A DNA stretch of 64,000 nt from Pogostemon cablin (GCA_023678885.1 CM043013.1:17950791-18014790); one strand, 5' to 3'; positions 23,514 to 35,564 are shown, counted from the first letter of the stretch. Numbers and translations are program-made. Notes: generated from the sequence alone by a model not told the origin.

Positions 23514-24738
23514 ATGAATCGAAGATTGTGTCGGTCATGTTGCCAAGCATTGCTGGATACTTTGATCAACACATATAGGGTATACTGAACTTATGTGATG
23601 GAGAAAGGGGCATAGTTGTTTAAGGATCTTCTGATATAATGGCTCAAATGATCTAGGTCTCAGTATTCAGCTGAAATTCATGAAGAAGATTAATGATCTT
23701 TAGTTGTATGTTAAACATGACATTAGATTAATGTTGTAACGTAGTTTTATATTCCATGTCTCCTGGATGTATCTATTTTGTCATTTTGGTTCGTGCTATT
23801 ACAAATTTATTAATTTTCTATTTTAGGGATACAAGACCCACACACCACTAATACAACTAGAATATGAGATTTACGAGCTTCACTAATACAGCTATGCCAG
23901 CATTTGCACGACTTACTCCATATAAAAACTAGATTAAATATTATGAGAAGGTATTATGCACATGTACCCTTACACACCTGACACTTATAAGAAGGTAAAT
24001 ATTGGGTGAAATAATAATTATGCCCCTTGGATCAATATAAAACGTATGTTCATCTTAGGCTATTGAAAATTAGGTTTTCTTCAAAATTCATATTCGGATC
24101 TTGAAAGTCATTCATATGTACCTACAAATTCCGTTAATTTTCAACTCAGCAATCCTTCATACATTTTGAGCTCAATTAATATAGCGCCAATATTCGTAAT
24201 CAATTTTTATTAAATATATCCCATTTACTTAATAAACATCATTAAAAATAAAAAAGAGTAACCGTGAATAGGACAAAAGCATAAAATGGATTCGTTTTGT
24301 GTTAGGCACCGTCTTCAAAACATTTAATTACAAACTAATTGCAATTAGAACCTATTAAAACATCACTTATAAATGGATATACATATCGGCTTAGTGTATA
24401 ATAGGACTGGAGTTCACATATCTAATTATGTGAAGCGGATTTAAGAAATATTCCTTTTAAATCCTCAATTTATGATATTTAATATTTTAAGAATGTTAAT
24501 ATTTAGAAGAGATTATTTCGAAGGTGTTCAAGTTATTTTAGCCAAAAAAAAAAAAATAATAGAAAGAGAAAAAGTAGGGATGGTTAAATGGACGGAGGAA
24601 CTAGGAAGTAACATAAAACTAAGGAAGGATTTTATAACAACCTTGAAGTGATACTCCACAAGACATGAGTGGACTTAATTACATAAAACATAATTATAAG
24701 AGTGATTACATTACATTACATTACACTAATAGCAGAAA
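23514..24738 (+). other. ClpR4 3' untranslated region and AT-rich spacer
   Basis: The first 250 bases after the stop are likely 3' UTR. The remainder is AT-rich, with a poly-A tract near 24545 and an attac microsatellite at about 24705-24725, next to the truncated end of the hAT element. No gene is seen. Confidence 0.5.
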
Positions 24739-26952
24739 TTAAAGACTCTTAATTTCCAGTATGCATGCAACTGGTAAGATCAATGACAATTTGATTAGTA
24801 GATAAACTAATGGAAAAACAATGTGCTTTCTTGTAGCGACCATCTTTTGAGCAAGTTCTCCTATTCCTTTGACTTCAGAGAAGTTTCCATCCAACCGAAC
24901 GTCAAATATGAAGTTCTCAAGTTGACATTCAAGTTCATATAGAGCAACAGCAGAAAACTCAGATGGATAAAAATTTGCAAGACGAAGTAACTTGCTTTTG
25001 TCAAACATAGCAAATGAGTTTCTTGGATCAAAGCAAGCCATACATAAAAGCAACTCGGTGTTCACTTCATCAAAGCGGCTATTTAGCTCTTGAGCTTGCA
25101 TGTCTATCACAGTGAAGAATATCTCAACTTGATAATGATGAAGATTTGTTGTTTTCTCAATTCTTCGTCGTGATCTTCCTCTAGGTGAATAGTATTCTTC
25201 CATGATTTGTAAAGGTATGTCATGTTTGCCACAAAATTTTGAAACATCATTTAACAAAGACATCCAACCTTCATCTCTCATTGCTTGCAAGCGAGCTTTT
25301 GATGCTTTCACAAGATTCATTGCATTGACAATATCTTGATCCTTTCTTTGTAGAACTTGTGACAATTCATGTGTGATTCCCAAAACATTTCTCATAAGAT
25401 GTAACAAAAAGACAAATTCAAAGTGAGGTACAATCTCTAGCAAATCTAAAGCTTCAGCTCTCTGTGAATCTTCATTTCCATTCTCCCCAACAAACTCAAG
25501 GACATAAATCACAGATTCAAATAAAGACAACAAGTTTATGAGAGTACCATAATGAGAACTCCAACGTGTATCTCCCGGTCGTTTGATTCCCATTTCTTGA
25601 TTTAGTCCTTTTACAGTCTTGATTTCACCATTTGCAATCCCTTCTATGACCATTTGTATTTGTTTATCTCTAAGGACATCTCTGCGCTTACAAGAACCTC
25701 CAACAAGATTACACAAACGAGTAACAGTATTAAAAAAAGACCCAACACTTGTATGCTTTTTTACAACAGCAATAAGTGTCAATTGGAGTTGATGAGCAAA
25801 ACAATGAACATAATAAGCAGTAGAATTCTTCTTCAATATCAAACTCTTTAAACCCTTAAATTCACCTCTCATATTGCTTGCTCCATCATAACCTTGTCCT
25901 CTCAAACTAGAAATACTCAAACCATATGTAGAGAACAATGACTCAATACCTTTCTCAAGTGAAATTGCAGTTGTATCACTAACATGAACAAGACCAAGAA
26001 AACGTTCAATAATATATCCATTGGTATTCACATAACGTATGACTATTCCCATTTGTTCCTTCATTGATATGTCTCGGCATTCATCAACCATAATGGAGAA
26101 AAAATCATTACCAATGTCACTAATGATAGCATTAATTGTCTCAACTGCAGCTGCATTAATAATATCCTTTTGAATCCTAGGAGATGTAAGCTTCAAATTT
26201 TCAGGAGCATTATGTAGCACAACTCTATTTATTTCTTCATTACATGAAGCAATAACTTTTAGAAGCTCCAAAAAATTTCCCTGATTCATTGACTCTTCAC
26301 ACTCATCATGTCCTCGAAAGGCTAATCCTTGCATTATAAGAAAACGCAAGCAAACAATGGATGCATTTAGCCTACACCGATAATCAATCTTTGATTGTTT
26401 TGAAATCTTAGAAAAAGCCACTTCGATGTGCTGACTTTGATTCATCAAATTTTCACAAGCACTTTTGCATTTGTTATGATCACTATTACGTTCCCCAACA
26501 TGATCATTTAATCTCTCTTTCTTACGCCATTTACTAAAACCTTCCGTTACAAAAGCATCATGCCCTCTTTCAGTACGACCCGTAGGGAAAAGGTAACAAT
26601 ATAAGCAAAACACTGCATCTTTTGCAACACTATACTCCAACCATTCACCATAATCATTAAACCAAGTTGCAACAAATTTACGTTTTCTATCTCCATCCCA
26701 CTTTTGAGGAAAATTATGTTTACATGGTTGACATGGACCTTTTAAAAGGTAAGGCCTACGAACCTGTTCAATCAAATTAGGTGGATAACTTGTTATGTGA
26801 GGTCGTAGTCCAGGATCACTAGGAAGATTTTCCGAATCAACCACAACATTGTTATCTTGGCTTGATGGTTGTTGAGGTTGCACATTAGGAGCATTCACCG
26901 TGGAAGATGAAGTTTCATGAACAGTTGTAGTCTTCTTATAATATCGTTCCAT
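24739..26952 (-). CDS. hAT-type transposase, TTF zinc finger, C-terminus truncated
   Basis: An uninterrupted frame of 737 residues reads as a TTF-type zinc-finger/hAT-like protein of the DUF4371 group, a domesticated-looking family often labelled zinc finger MYM-type protein 1-like. A low-complexity N-terminus (1-50) precedes the TTF zinc finger (about 70-165, with the Cys pair in VFCLYCYLF). An RNase H-like core carries MVDECRDIS (about 290) and GQGYDGASNMRGEFKGL (about 355-371). The hAT dimerisation region starts (KLLRLANFYPSEFS; VFPLVYLLIKLSLILPVA) but stops right after LPVA: the conserved ATASVERxFS block and what follows are replaced by 7 residues and a stop. The break is a sequence change, not a splice site. 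The protein probably cannot dimerise or transpose. No internal stop exists, so the loss is recent or the rest is constrained. Confidence 0.85.
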   Translation of the reverse strand: MERYYKKTTTVHETSSSTVNAPNVQPQQPSSQDNNVVVDSENLPSDPGLRPHITSYPPNLIEQVRRPYLLKGPCQPCKHNFPQKWDGDRKRKFVATWFNDYGEWLEYSVAKDAVFCLYCYLFPTGRTERGHDAFVTEGFSKWRKKERLNDHVGERNSDHNKCKSACENLMNQSQHIEVAFSKISKQSKIDYRCRLNASIVCLRFLIMQGLAFRGHDECEESMNQGNFLELLKVIASCNEEINRVVLHNAPENLKLTSPRIQKDIINAAAVETINAIISDIGNDFFSIMVDECRDISMKEQMGIVIRYVNTNGYIIERFLGLVHVSDTTAISLEKGIESLFSTYGLSISSLRGQGYDGASNMRGEFKGLKSLILKKNSTAYYVHCFAHQLQLTLIAVVKKHTSVGSFFNTVTRLCNLVGGSCKRRDVLRDKQIQMVIEGIANGEIKTVKGLNQEMGIKRPGDTRWSSHYGTLINLLSLFESVIYVLEFVGENGNEDSQRAEALDLLEIVPHFEFVFLLHLMRNVLGITHELSQVLQRKDQDIVNAMNLVKASKARLQAMRDEGWMSLLNDVSKFCGKHDIPLQIMEEYYSPRGRSRRRIEKTTNLHHYQVEIFFTVIDMQAQELNSRFDEVNTELLLCMACFDPRNSFAMFDKSKLLRLANFYPSEFSAVALYELECQLENFIFDVRLDGNFSEVKGIGELAQKMVATRKHIVFPLVYLLIKLSLILPVACILEIKSL

Positions 26953-27546
26953 ATCTATTAAAAAAATTACATTACAAATTAAATATAAAAAAATGAATAG
27001 AAATTAACCCTAATTCTCCCTTTAAAATCATTCCACTTAAATAAAATTTCCCTCAACAAAAATAAATTATTCTAAACTCTTCCATTAAAATAAAACCCTA
27101 TTTTTTATATATAACAATATTACATTCCACATAAAAAGAGCATAACAAATTTAATTTAACAAAATATACAATAATAAATTTAAATAAAATCTCTTTCAAT
27201 AAATAAATTATTCTAAAATCTTTCTATTAAATAAAAACCCTAAATATATATCATCACTATATATATATAAGGAAGAACATAAATATTTAATTTAATAAAT
27301 TAAATTTAAAATACCTGAAGTTGAGAGAGAGAGAGAGTTGAATGGGAAATGATGGGGAATTGCAGACTGCTCTCGCTCTCGGCTGGATGTGGGTGTTGGG
27401 AAGGGATTCACTCATTCACTTATTGCACATATATGTATATATATTTTATTTTTATTTTATTTATGAAATTACTATTATACCCCTGATTTTTTTAGAAATT
27501 TCAGGGGGGCCCTGTGCCCCCCTTGGCCCCCCTATGTCCGCCCCTG
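24739..27546 (-). mobile_element. 3'-truncated hAT element
   Basis: The 5' terminus reads CAGGGGCGGACATAGG on the minus strand, ending at 27546, as is usual for hAT elements of this group, followed inward by a GC-rich subterminal part. Between it and the transposase lie 530 bases of AT-rich leader with a ga-repeat at about 27322-27333. No matching inverted end is found left of 24739, so the 3' end is missing. The terminus lies inside the glycine-rich exon of the gene at 27547-28835. Confidence 0.8.
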
Positions 27547-28835
27547 CCTGCACCGCCCACGTCCCCCACCGTACCCACCACGTCCCCCACCGTACCCTCC
27601 GCGTCCACCACCGTACCCGCTTCGTCCACCGTAACCTCCCCCGGGTACCCTCCGTAGCCACCTCCCGGATACCCTCCGTAGCCTCCCCCGGGATACCCTC
27701 CATATTGATCGGCTGAATTATTTGATCAGATTATCAAAATACTTTTTGAAAATATTTATTAAGTTTTTTAAAACAAGTAGTATAAAGCAAATATGTATGC
27801 CCTGGCTACAAGGGTAACTATGCTATCTTTAAATTTTTCTTTACGACAGATTATTTTTCTATATGAAACGCTATATATTAACTGCTTTTCAAAACATAGA
27901 TTATTAACACTTAAAACTCTAATATTCAATATATTTTTACGTTTTTTTATTTCCGTCCGTCCAACTATAACCCTCACGTACCGCACATAAAAGAAAATAA
28001 TATCGTTTCAATCTAGTAATTAACCTCAAAATACAATAATTTTAAAAATATATCATGTTCACCTAACACAAATAACATATATACTTCCCAATATATTTAC
28101 TAATCCTAATTGCATGAAGTACATCACCGTTATAAATTGCACTAGATAATGAGGAAAGCGTGTATTTTTTTTTTTTTAAGAGTACTACCCATTCTAGTTC
28201 AAACCATCACTTAAATTAGTACGTACCCTTTGAATGAATGAGTAATAGACATACTCTTAAAAGATACATTTGCAAATTTACTTTAATTAAAATAGTTCCA
28301 AGAAACTTAATTTTTCCAAAATAATTTTGTAGCTTATAAATCCTCACTAAAATGGTTCTTTTAACTTAAAAATGTTAAAATTTTCTAATTCCGTAAGATG
28401 TGACTGAATTGGTGCTTTAATGAAGTTATAAAACGAAATTGGTAAAAAAAAAATTATTTTGGGATAAAATCGGGGCAAAACTAGAAGGTTTGGGATGAAA
28501 ATGAATGTCCTAATGGGACTTTTTGGAGTAAAGTAAAAAAATATGGGCGATTTATGTTTAAAACTCCTAAGTTGCACGTTGCAAGTAACTAACATGCACA
28601 AGTTTCTGCATCAAATCACATTATTACTTAACAAAATCTAACAACATTCTAATTAAATGCAACAATAAATAAAAGATTAGTTTGACTAAAAGAAGTGGTT
28701 ACTTGATGCTTCAGTGTGGGAAGCAGTCTCAGTCTCAGTCTCAGACTCAGCAAGATCTCTTGCTGACACTTCTGACGAAACGAGAAGGACCACAGCCAAG
28801 GCAATGCAGAAAAAGACCACTACTTTCGAACCCAT
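27547..28835 (-). pseudogene. Secreted glycine-rich protein gene (GRP3-like), disrupted
   Basis: Exon 1 runs from ATG at 28835 down to 28703: 44 codons with a signal peptide (MGSKVVVFFCIALAVVLLVS, cleaved near SEVSA) and ARDLAE followed by an acidic Ser/Thr/Glu stretch. The donor GTAACC and an acceptor ending at 27713 give a 990-base intron and join in phase to exon 2 (27712 downward), which encodes TDQYGGYPGGGYGGYPGG and further Gly/Tyr/Arg repeats. This layout is that of small cell-wall glycine-rich proteins such as Arabidopsis GRP3. One C is missing in the third GGYPGGGY repeat (about 27644-27650), shifting the frame. The Cys-rich C-terminus expected after GGGRGRCR is replaced by the hAT terminus. 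A Tekay element sits 114 bases upstream of the ATG. The gene is therefore a pseudogene on this haplotype. Confidence 0.85.
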
Positions 28836-28902
28836 TGTTATGATGTAAGAAGATGTTTAAGAAGAAGATTGATGAGATGGTTGTCTGATTAATTTGCTTC
28901 TC

Positions 28903-28910
28903 AATTTATA
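28903..28910 (-). promoter_or_regulatory. TATA box of the glycine-rich protein gene
   Basis: TATAAATT on the minus strand lies about 70 bases upstream of the start codon. The retrotransposon edge (28949) is only about 40 bases further upstream, so native distal promoter sequence now begins beyond 37457. Confidence 0.6.
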
Positions 28911-28948
28911 GATCAAATGAAGCACACTTGGTGAGGCTATCATATAAC

Positions 28949-30850
28949 TGACACGACCCACCTTATATAACTTATAATTTAAATACTATTTAATATAAAC
29001 ATCATTATTATAAAAACCTGCATATAATTTTTTTTTCACATAATATGTTTATAATCAACATCATCACACCAGTTCAACATACGTAACTGGTTTCTGATAC
29101 CACCTCAAACCAGGCAAACTCGCGACAATACTTATTATATTACATAACAGAATATCAGCGGAAACAAAATAAACCCACGGCCTAGCCCAACAGGTCGTCA
29201 TCTATGTACATCCGCTCAAAACCCTGAAGGAGCTCCACAGCTTGCACCACATCCCACATACTCAAATATCATCAGGCTCACCTACAATGCATAAACTAGT
29301 GAGACAAAAATCTCAGTAAGTAGAAATCATGCATGTTAGTGCATGACAATGCATTTAGTTCTCTATCGCCTATTTCCTAATCTTTCTAGTTGATCTCTTT
29401 TATTTTGAAAACTGTTCACGTTGCAGGATCCCCACGACACACTTATGATATGCACCCCAAACGAGCTCAATGGGGACGATTTTTCCGAACCCCAAATAAA
29501 GTACCAAGAACGATTTTTTCAAACCCGGCAGAGTGTTGGGGACGATTTTTCCGAACCCCTAATAAAGTGTCGGGAACGATTTTTTCGAACCCTGACAGAG
29601 ATGCATATATAGTGGCCGCACACACCATTAGTATCTTATTAATTTTGAGGAAAATACTTTTCATGTTCATGCATGGTATGCACCCAAAACAATTAAATGT
29701 GCATCACAAATCATTTACAATATCAATATCAACATTTAATCACAATAAAGCAACAATTTAACTTCAATTCGAACAGATCCACTTTTGGAATAACAACTTC
29801 ACCTCGGATCCCACAGATCCTTATAACCAATATCTTCTCAAGCCATACAAATATATTTTCAACAGTTTCCAATCACATAGATCTATATAGGACAATGATA
29901 TTATTTCAAATCACATAGATCCACAACTTGTATCGCAAAATTATCACAAATAATTTACAAATGATATTGTTGAATATGAACCTTACTTTCTCCAAATCAC
30001 ATAAATCCACAGCTTGTATAACGAATTAATATCAAATAATCCATATCGTAATTAAATTAATTACAAATAATCCATAACACAATTATCACATACTAATTAC
30101 AAATAATTCACAAACAACATGTTTATGCATTGTAGTTGGACTTCTACTTACCTGGACTCCGACAATAACAACACTATAGACCCGTGAAACACTACAACTA
30201 ATCCCTTCCTCTTCTCCCGTTCTGACTACGCACGTTCCGGCACGCTCATTTCTCTTTCTCTTCTTCCTCTCTCTCTCCTCTCTCTCTCCCTTTCTTCTCT
30301 CTCTTATTTTTTTTTTCGCAGCTTCTGCCTTCAACCCCAAATGGGATGAACACCCATTTATACAAGTAGGGGCATGAACCCACCACCTCAAACTTTAATT
30401 GATTTACTATTAATAGTAATTTACTATTTATAGTAAGTTTCTATTTAGTGTAAATGAAATTATTATTATTATCCATTACAAATATACGTGCAATACTTAA
30501 TAGCTAAGATATAATACATTTACAAATTAATACACATACGTGTATATTTTTCTACCCACTATTATTATTACGAGAACACGTGTGATACTTAATAATTAAG
30601 AAAAGTGTATTTATACTCATAAAATAATTTACTCATATATCCAAATTAATGCACGTAAATATTTATGCACCCATATATTCACATATTGTCACCATGTTTA
30701 TCACGTATGTCTCAAATAAAATATAAAGATAATTAAAATGTAAAAATAATTATCACATAATTGCCACATAATTATCACATAATTATAAAATGCACATAAC
30801 ACAAATTAAATTATATTGGTACATGAGTAGTGAGAAGCTCGGGTATCACA
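28949..30850 (-). repeat. 3' LTR of the Tekay element
   Basis: The LTR starts TGTGATACCCGAGC on the minus strand and ends GGTGGGTCGTGTCA. Four tandem related blocks (gacgatttttccgaacccc type, at about 29474, 29510, 29541 and 29576) spaced 31-36 bases lie in its middle, and a CT-rich tract at about 30240-30310 lies upstream in transcription direction. Short open frames inside are not genes. Confidence 0.9.
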
Positions 30851-30863
30851 TCCTCCCCACCTT
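30851..30863 (-). other. Polypurine tract of the Tekay element
   Basis: On the minus strand aaggtggggagga precedes the 3' LTR by zero to two bases. This is the expected plus-strand primer. Confidence 0.75.
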
Positions 30864-30885
30864 ATAAAAATTTCGTCCTCGAAAT

Positions 30886-32534
30886 TTACTTACCTGAAGA
30901 GGTCTGGATATTTAGCCATCTTCTTATCTTCTTTTCCCAAGTAGCCTCCTCAACTAGTTGGTTCCTCCATAATACCTTTATTAATGATATTTCTTTATTT
31001 CTGAGCTTCTTCACTTCTCGCCACAAGATCTCAATTGGTACTTCCTCATAACTCAAAACTTCTTTCAACTCAACTGGTTCCTGTCTGAGAACATGAGATG
31101 GATTTGGAACATAATTTCTCAATACAGACACATAAAACACGTCATGTACTCTAGACATCGATGCTGGTAACTCCAACTTATAGGCAACGCTGCCAACTCT
31201 CTCAATGATAGTGAACGGACCAACATATCTTGGACTGAGTTTTCTTTCCTTCCAAATCGCATTATCCCCTTCATTGGAGATACTTTCAAGAATACCTGAT
31301 CACCCACTTCAAATTCCAATTCTCTCCTCCGTTTGTCTGCATAACTCTTCTGCCGATCTTGAGCAACTTTCATCTTCTCTCGTATACAGGTAACAGCTTC
31401 TGACATTTCACGAATCAAGTCTGGACCCAAAAGTTTCCTTTCTCCAACTTCATCCCAATGTACTGGAGATCTACACTTTCTCCCGTACAATGCTTCATAT
31501 GAAGCCATCCCAATAGTAGATTGATAACTATTATTGTATAAGAACTCTATCAAAGGCAAAATTTTACTCCACTGACCTTGAAAATCCAACACACACGCTC
31601 TGAGCATATCTTCCAAGATTTGTATTGTACGCTCTGATTGACCATCTGTCTGTGAATGGAATGTTGTGCTGAAAGATAATTGTGTCCCCAACGCCTTATG
31701 TAAACTCTTCCAGAAAGCAGACAAGAATTTCGTATCTCTGTCTGACACAATGGTAAGTGGTACTCTATGGAGTCTGACAATCTCTTGTATATATAGCTGG
31801 GCATAACGATCCATGGAATACATAGAGCTAATAGGAAGAAAATGAGCTGACTTAGTCAATCGATCCACGATAACACAAATGGCATCGTGACCTTTCACTG
31901 TCTTCGGTAGCCCGATAACAAAATCTATCGTGATATTCTCCCACTTCCACTCTGGAATAAATAAAGGCTGCAAAGTTCCTGCTGGTCCCTGATGCTCAGC
32001 TTTGACTTGCTGACAAGTCAAACATTGCTCCACATATCGAGCAACATCTCTCTTCATCCCTGACCACCAATAATGTGACTTCAAATCTCTATACATCTTA
32101 GTAGCTCCTGGATGTACAGAGTACGGTGTTGAATGAGCTTCTGCCATCACTTCTTTTCGAATGTCATCCACTTCAGGTAGATATAATCGACCTCCATAAC
32201 GAATCACGCCATCATCTCCTAATTGGAAGTCAGAAGACTTTTCAGAGCTGATATCATTCTTTATCTTGTCAAACAACTTATCCTCCCGTTGGCCCTGTCG
32301 AATCTTATCCATCAAAGTTGGTCGAAGTGTCAGAGCTGCCATCCTTACTTCCAACGATCCTTCCTGAATGATCTTCACACCCATCCTTTGCAAATCAAAC
32401 AACTCTGGTTTCTGATTTATGGTCATAGCAGCTACACTCTGTATTGCCTTTTGGCTCAATGCATCAGCAACCACATTGGCTTTTGTCGGATGATAATTGA
32501 TAAACTGTCGTAATCCTTCTCCAATTCCAACCAT
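30886..32534 (-). pseudogene. Integrase with chromodomain-like tail (Tekay), broken
   Basis: The frame from 32534 holds the N-terminal zinc-binding motif (HSTPYSVHPGATKMYRDLKS ... CLTCQQVK), the core with IDFVIGLPKT, VSDRDTKF and the Glu region QTDGQSERTIQ (D, D and E all visible), then the C-terminal GPY/F-like region. A frame change near 31200 passes to a second frame (31176-30886) with VHDVFYVSVLRNYVPNPSH, the chromodomain-like segment IEILWREVKKLRN and KVLWRNQLVEEATWE. The catalytic triad is intact, but the frame is split. Confidence 0.85.
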
Positions 32535-33136
32535 CTTCTTTGCCTCATATTCAACTCTTTCTGAGTGAAAAAGTACTTCAAACTCTTATGATCAGTATAG
32601 ATTTCACAACGTTCCCCATACAGATAATGCCTCCAAATCTTGAGTGCAAACACCACTGTGGCTAACTCTAAATCATGAGTTGGGTAATTCTTCTCATACT
32701 CTCTTAACTGTCTGGATGCATACGCTATCAATTTCCCATTCTACATCAATACACACCCAAGACCATTCTTTGAAGCATCTCTATAAACCTTGAAGTTTCT
32801 TGTCTCCGTAGAAATAGTTAAGATAGGTGCTGATGTCAACCGTCTCTTCAATTCTTGGAAACTTTGTTCACATGCCTCAGTCCATGTGAACTTTACATTC
32901 TTCCTGGTCAACTGTGTTAATGGTGAAACAATCTTAGAAAATCCTTCAACAAACCTTCGATAATATCCCGTCAATCCAAGAAAGCTACAAACCTCAGTGG
33001 GATGTGAGGGTTGTGGCCAATCATGGATTGCTTTTACTTTACCTGGATCCACTGAAATTCCTTTTCCCGATACCACGTGTCCCAAGAAAATAACTCGGTC
33101 TAACCAAAACTCACACTTCTTGAACTTCGCATACAA
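32456..33136 (-). pseudogene. RNase H (Tekay), broken
   Basis: The connection domain ([18 protein letters not shown]) leads to RNase H, whose first catalytic segment reads [15 protein letters not shown] stop (TAG where CAG is usual) follows at about 32738-32740, then [21 protein letters not shown] continues with the second acidic residue. Near 32530 the frame shifts into the integrase frame. Confidence 0.85.
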
Positions 33137-33865
33137 CTACCTCTCCTTCAGAATCTCTAACACCTTTTTCAAGTGTAGAGCATGATCCTCCTTATTCTTA
33201 GAGTAAATCAGAATATCATCAAAAAACACAATCACAAATTTATCGAGAAATTCCTGAAATACTCTATTCATCAAATCCATAAATGATGCAGGAGCATTTG
33301 TTAATCCAAATGGCATCACTAAGAACTCATAGTGCCCGTACCTTGTACTGAATGCAGTCTTTGGAATATCCTCTTTCTTTATTTTCAGCTGATAATACCC
33401 CGACCGCAAATCAATCTTCGAAAAGATAGCTGCACCCTGTAGCTGATCAAACAGATCATCAATGCGAGGCAATGGATATTTATTCTTCAGCGTAACTTTG
33501 TTGAGATCCCGATAATCAATGCACATCCTCAACGTGCCATCCTTCTTTCGAACAAACAGAATTGGTACTCCCCAGGGTGAGAAACTAGGTTGGATGAATT
33601 CTTTGTCTAGCAACTCTTGTAACTGTATTTTCAATTCCTTCAGTTCAGCTGGTGCCATTCTGTATGGCGCTTTAGATATAGGGGTCGTTCCTGGTTGTAG
33701 CTCAACAACAAACTCTATTTCTCGGTCTGGTGGCAAACCTGGAAGATCATCTGGAAATACCTCTAGATATTCCCGAACTACTGGTACATCACCGAGAATT
33801 GGACATTGCTGCCTCTCAACATTCATTACACTCACCAGATACCCCTCACAACCACTTTCCAACAA
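33137..33865 (-). pseudogene. Reverse transcriptase (Tekay), broken
   Basis: Motifs are present in order: [65 protein letters not shown] and the active-site box [11 protein letters not shown] with both Asp. The frame ends with a stop (TAG) where KxQLYAKF is usual and resumes at 33136. Upstream, a stop at about 33866-33868 separates it from the protease. Confidence 0.88.
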
Positions 33866-34324
33866 TCACTGTGCTTTTGCTGCTGATATAACAGGAAATC
33901 TAAAATTCTTCTTGATCCCAACAAAAGTGAATGGTTCTCCACCCAATGGCTGAAAAGTGATACTCTTTTTCTGACAATCTATTGCAGAACTGTACTTTGA
34001 CAGTCAATCCATACCCAATATGATATCATAATCATTCATACTTAACACAATTAAATTAGTAAGGAGTTGTCTTTCTCCAATAGGAATAACACAATCTCGC
34101 AGAAGTTGATTAGTTTGCTTTGATTCACCAGAAGATATCATCACCTCATAATTAACTTCTATCAAGTTAGGTATTCCACCCAGCTTCCTCACATACTCAG
34201 TGGATACAAATGAATGTGTTACTCCAGAATCAAATAGCACATATGTAGAAGTGCCAAAAATAAAGAACTTACCCATGAAAACTGAGGGATTCGCATCTGC
34301 CTCCTCTCGCGTCAAAGTATACAC
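33866..34324 (-). pseudogene. Aspartic protease (Tekay), broken
   Basis: The active-site motif is FDSGVTHSFVS. The frame reads to IILGMD, where a stop (TGA for the usual Trp TGG) occurs at about 34001-34003, and continues after it towards 33869. A further stop separates it from gag. Confidence 0.82.
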
Positions 34325-34339
34325 CCTAGCTGGAGTTCT

Positions 34340-35246
34340 TCATTGCTGTGCCTGCTCCCCTTTCTTAGGATAAGTAGTAGTCACATGTCCTTTCTCCCCG
34401 CATGTGTAACACGTTCTCGGAGGAATTTGACACTCCCCACCATTTGATCTAAGACAATTAGGGTATATGGGTAGTGGCGGCGCTGGTGGCATCTTACCCT
34501 GATCGAATTTAGGACGCTTGTTTGGTTCTATCTGTTTCTGTCCTTGATCCACTTGAACATTTGATTTCGGCCTCTGAAATAGCATCGGCCTCTTATCAAC
34601 TCTCCCAAATTGCTGCACTTGTTTCTGCTGAAATTGACGTCTGATAGCATGCGCTTGTCTGATCCTCATCTCCGATTGCTCAGTAATTTGGGCCCTTTCA
34701 GCAACTTGTGAGTATGTTGCTCCATGCAGTCCCGCCATACTCATATCTCTGTAAAGTTCAGGCCTTAAGTCTTCCACAAATCTCTCCACTTTCAGTGCCT
34801 CCATACTCACCATATGTTCAGCAAATCTCGACAACTGCTCAAACTTACGAAGGTAATCTGTGACTAACATGCCACCTTGCCTCAACTGTATGAACTCGTT
34901 CATCTTCATGGCTCTCACTAGTGCCGTAAAGTACTTGTTTTTGAAAAGCTCCTTAAACCTTTCCCCATGTCATAGTCGTGACATCCTCGATACTTTTAAT
35001 CGTATCCCACCAGTGGCCTGCACTTCCTCGTAACATAAAAGAAGCACACATCACTCTGTCCCCATCTGGAATTCTACTGTATTGAAACATATTTTCCACC
35101 GTGTGTAACCAATCCTCTGCATCTGTGGGGTCTGCTGCGTCCTCAAATATTGGAGGGCTCAACTTTCGAAATCTCTCACAAACCATTTCCACGCGTTCTA
35201 CTTGACGTCTATCTTGATTAGCATTAACCTCTGGTTGTCCACCCAT
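34340..35246 (-). pseudogene. Gag (Tekay), broken
   Basis: Two frames (35246-34953 and 34918-34340) hold the retrotransposon Gag domain (DAEDWLHTVENMF; GGMLVTDYLRKFEQLSRFA; FVEDLRPELYRDM) and a zinc knuckle CYTCGEKGHVTTTYPK in which the last Cys is Tyr. The frame changes at about 34930. Confidence 0.85.
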
Positions 35247-35549
35247 ATTTCTCTACTGAATCAGTTGCTGTATCTGTTGGGACTGACGCTTAACCAGTTC
35301 CATTAGTCGAGTAATCACCACATCACGATTATTCCCTTCAAGAGGAGCTGCTTGCTCAGCAGTCCTATCCCCTTCAGAACTTTCACCTGTAGCCCTTACC
35401 ATTTGTCCACTAACTAAGCTTCCTACACCTCATGGCCAATATAATTTATAAGACACATAACAACACAGAATGAAAATAACACTTACTCGCAAGGCTGTGC
35501 TCCAAGGATTGAGCTCATGTACATAGATAGTCTGCAGGAGCCAAACCGT

Positions 35550-35561
35550 GCTTTGATACCA
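35550..35561 (-). other. Primer binding site (tRNA-iMet type) of the Tekay element
   Basis: TGGTATCAAAGC on the minus strand lies three bases from the 5' LTR. It matches the initiator tRNA-Met complement used by many Ty3/Gypsy elements. Confidence 0.85.
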
Positions 35562-35564
35562 CTC

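Noticed and set aside
27342..27716. Plus-strand frame rich in Pro/His/Thr
   Set aside because: It is the antisense of the glycine-rich exon and the hAT terminus.
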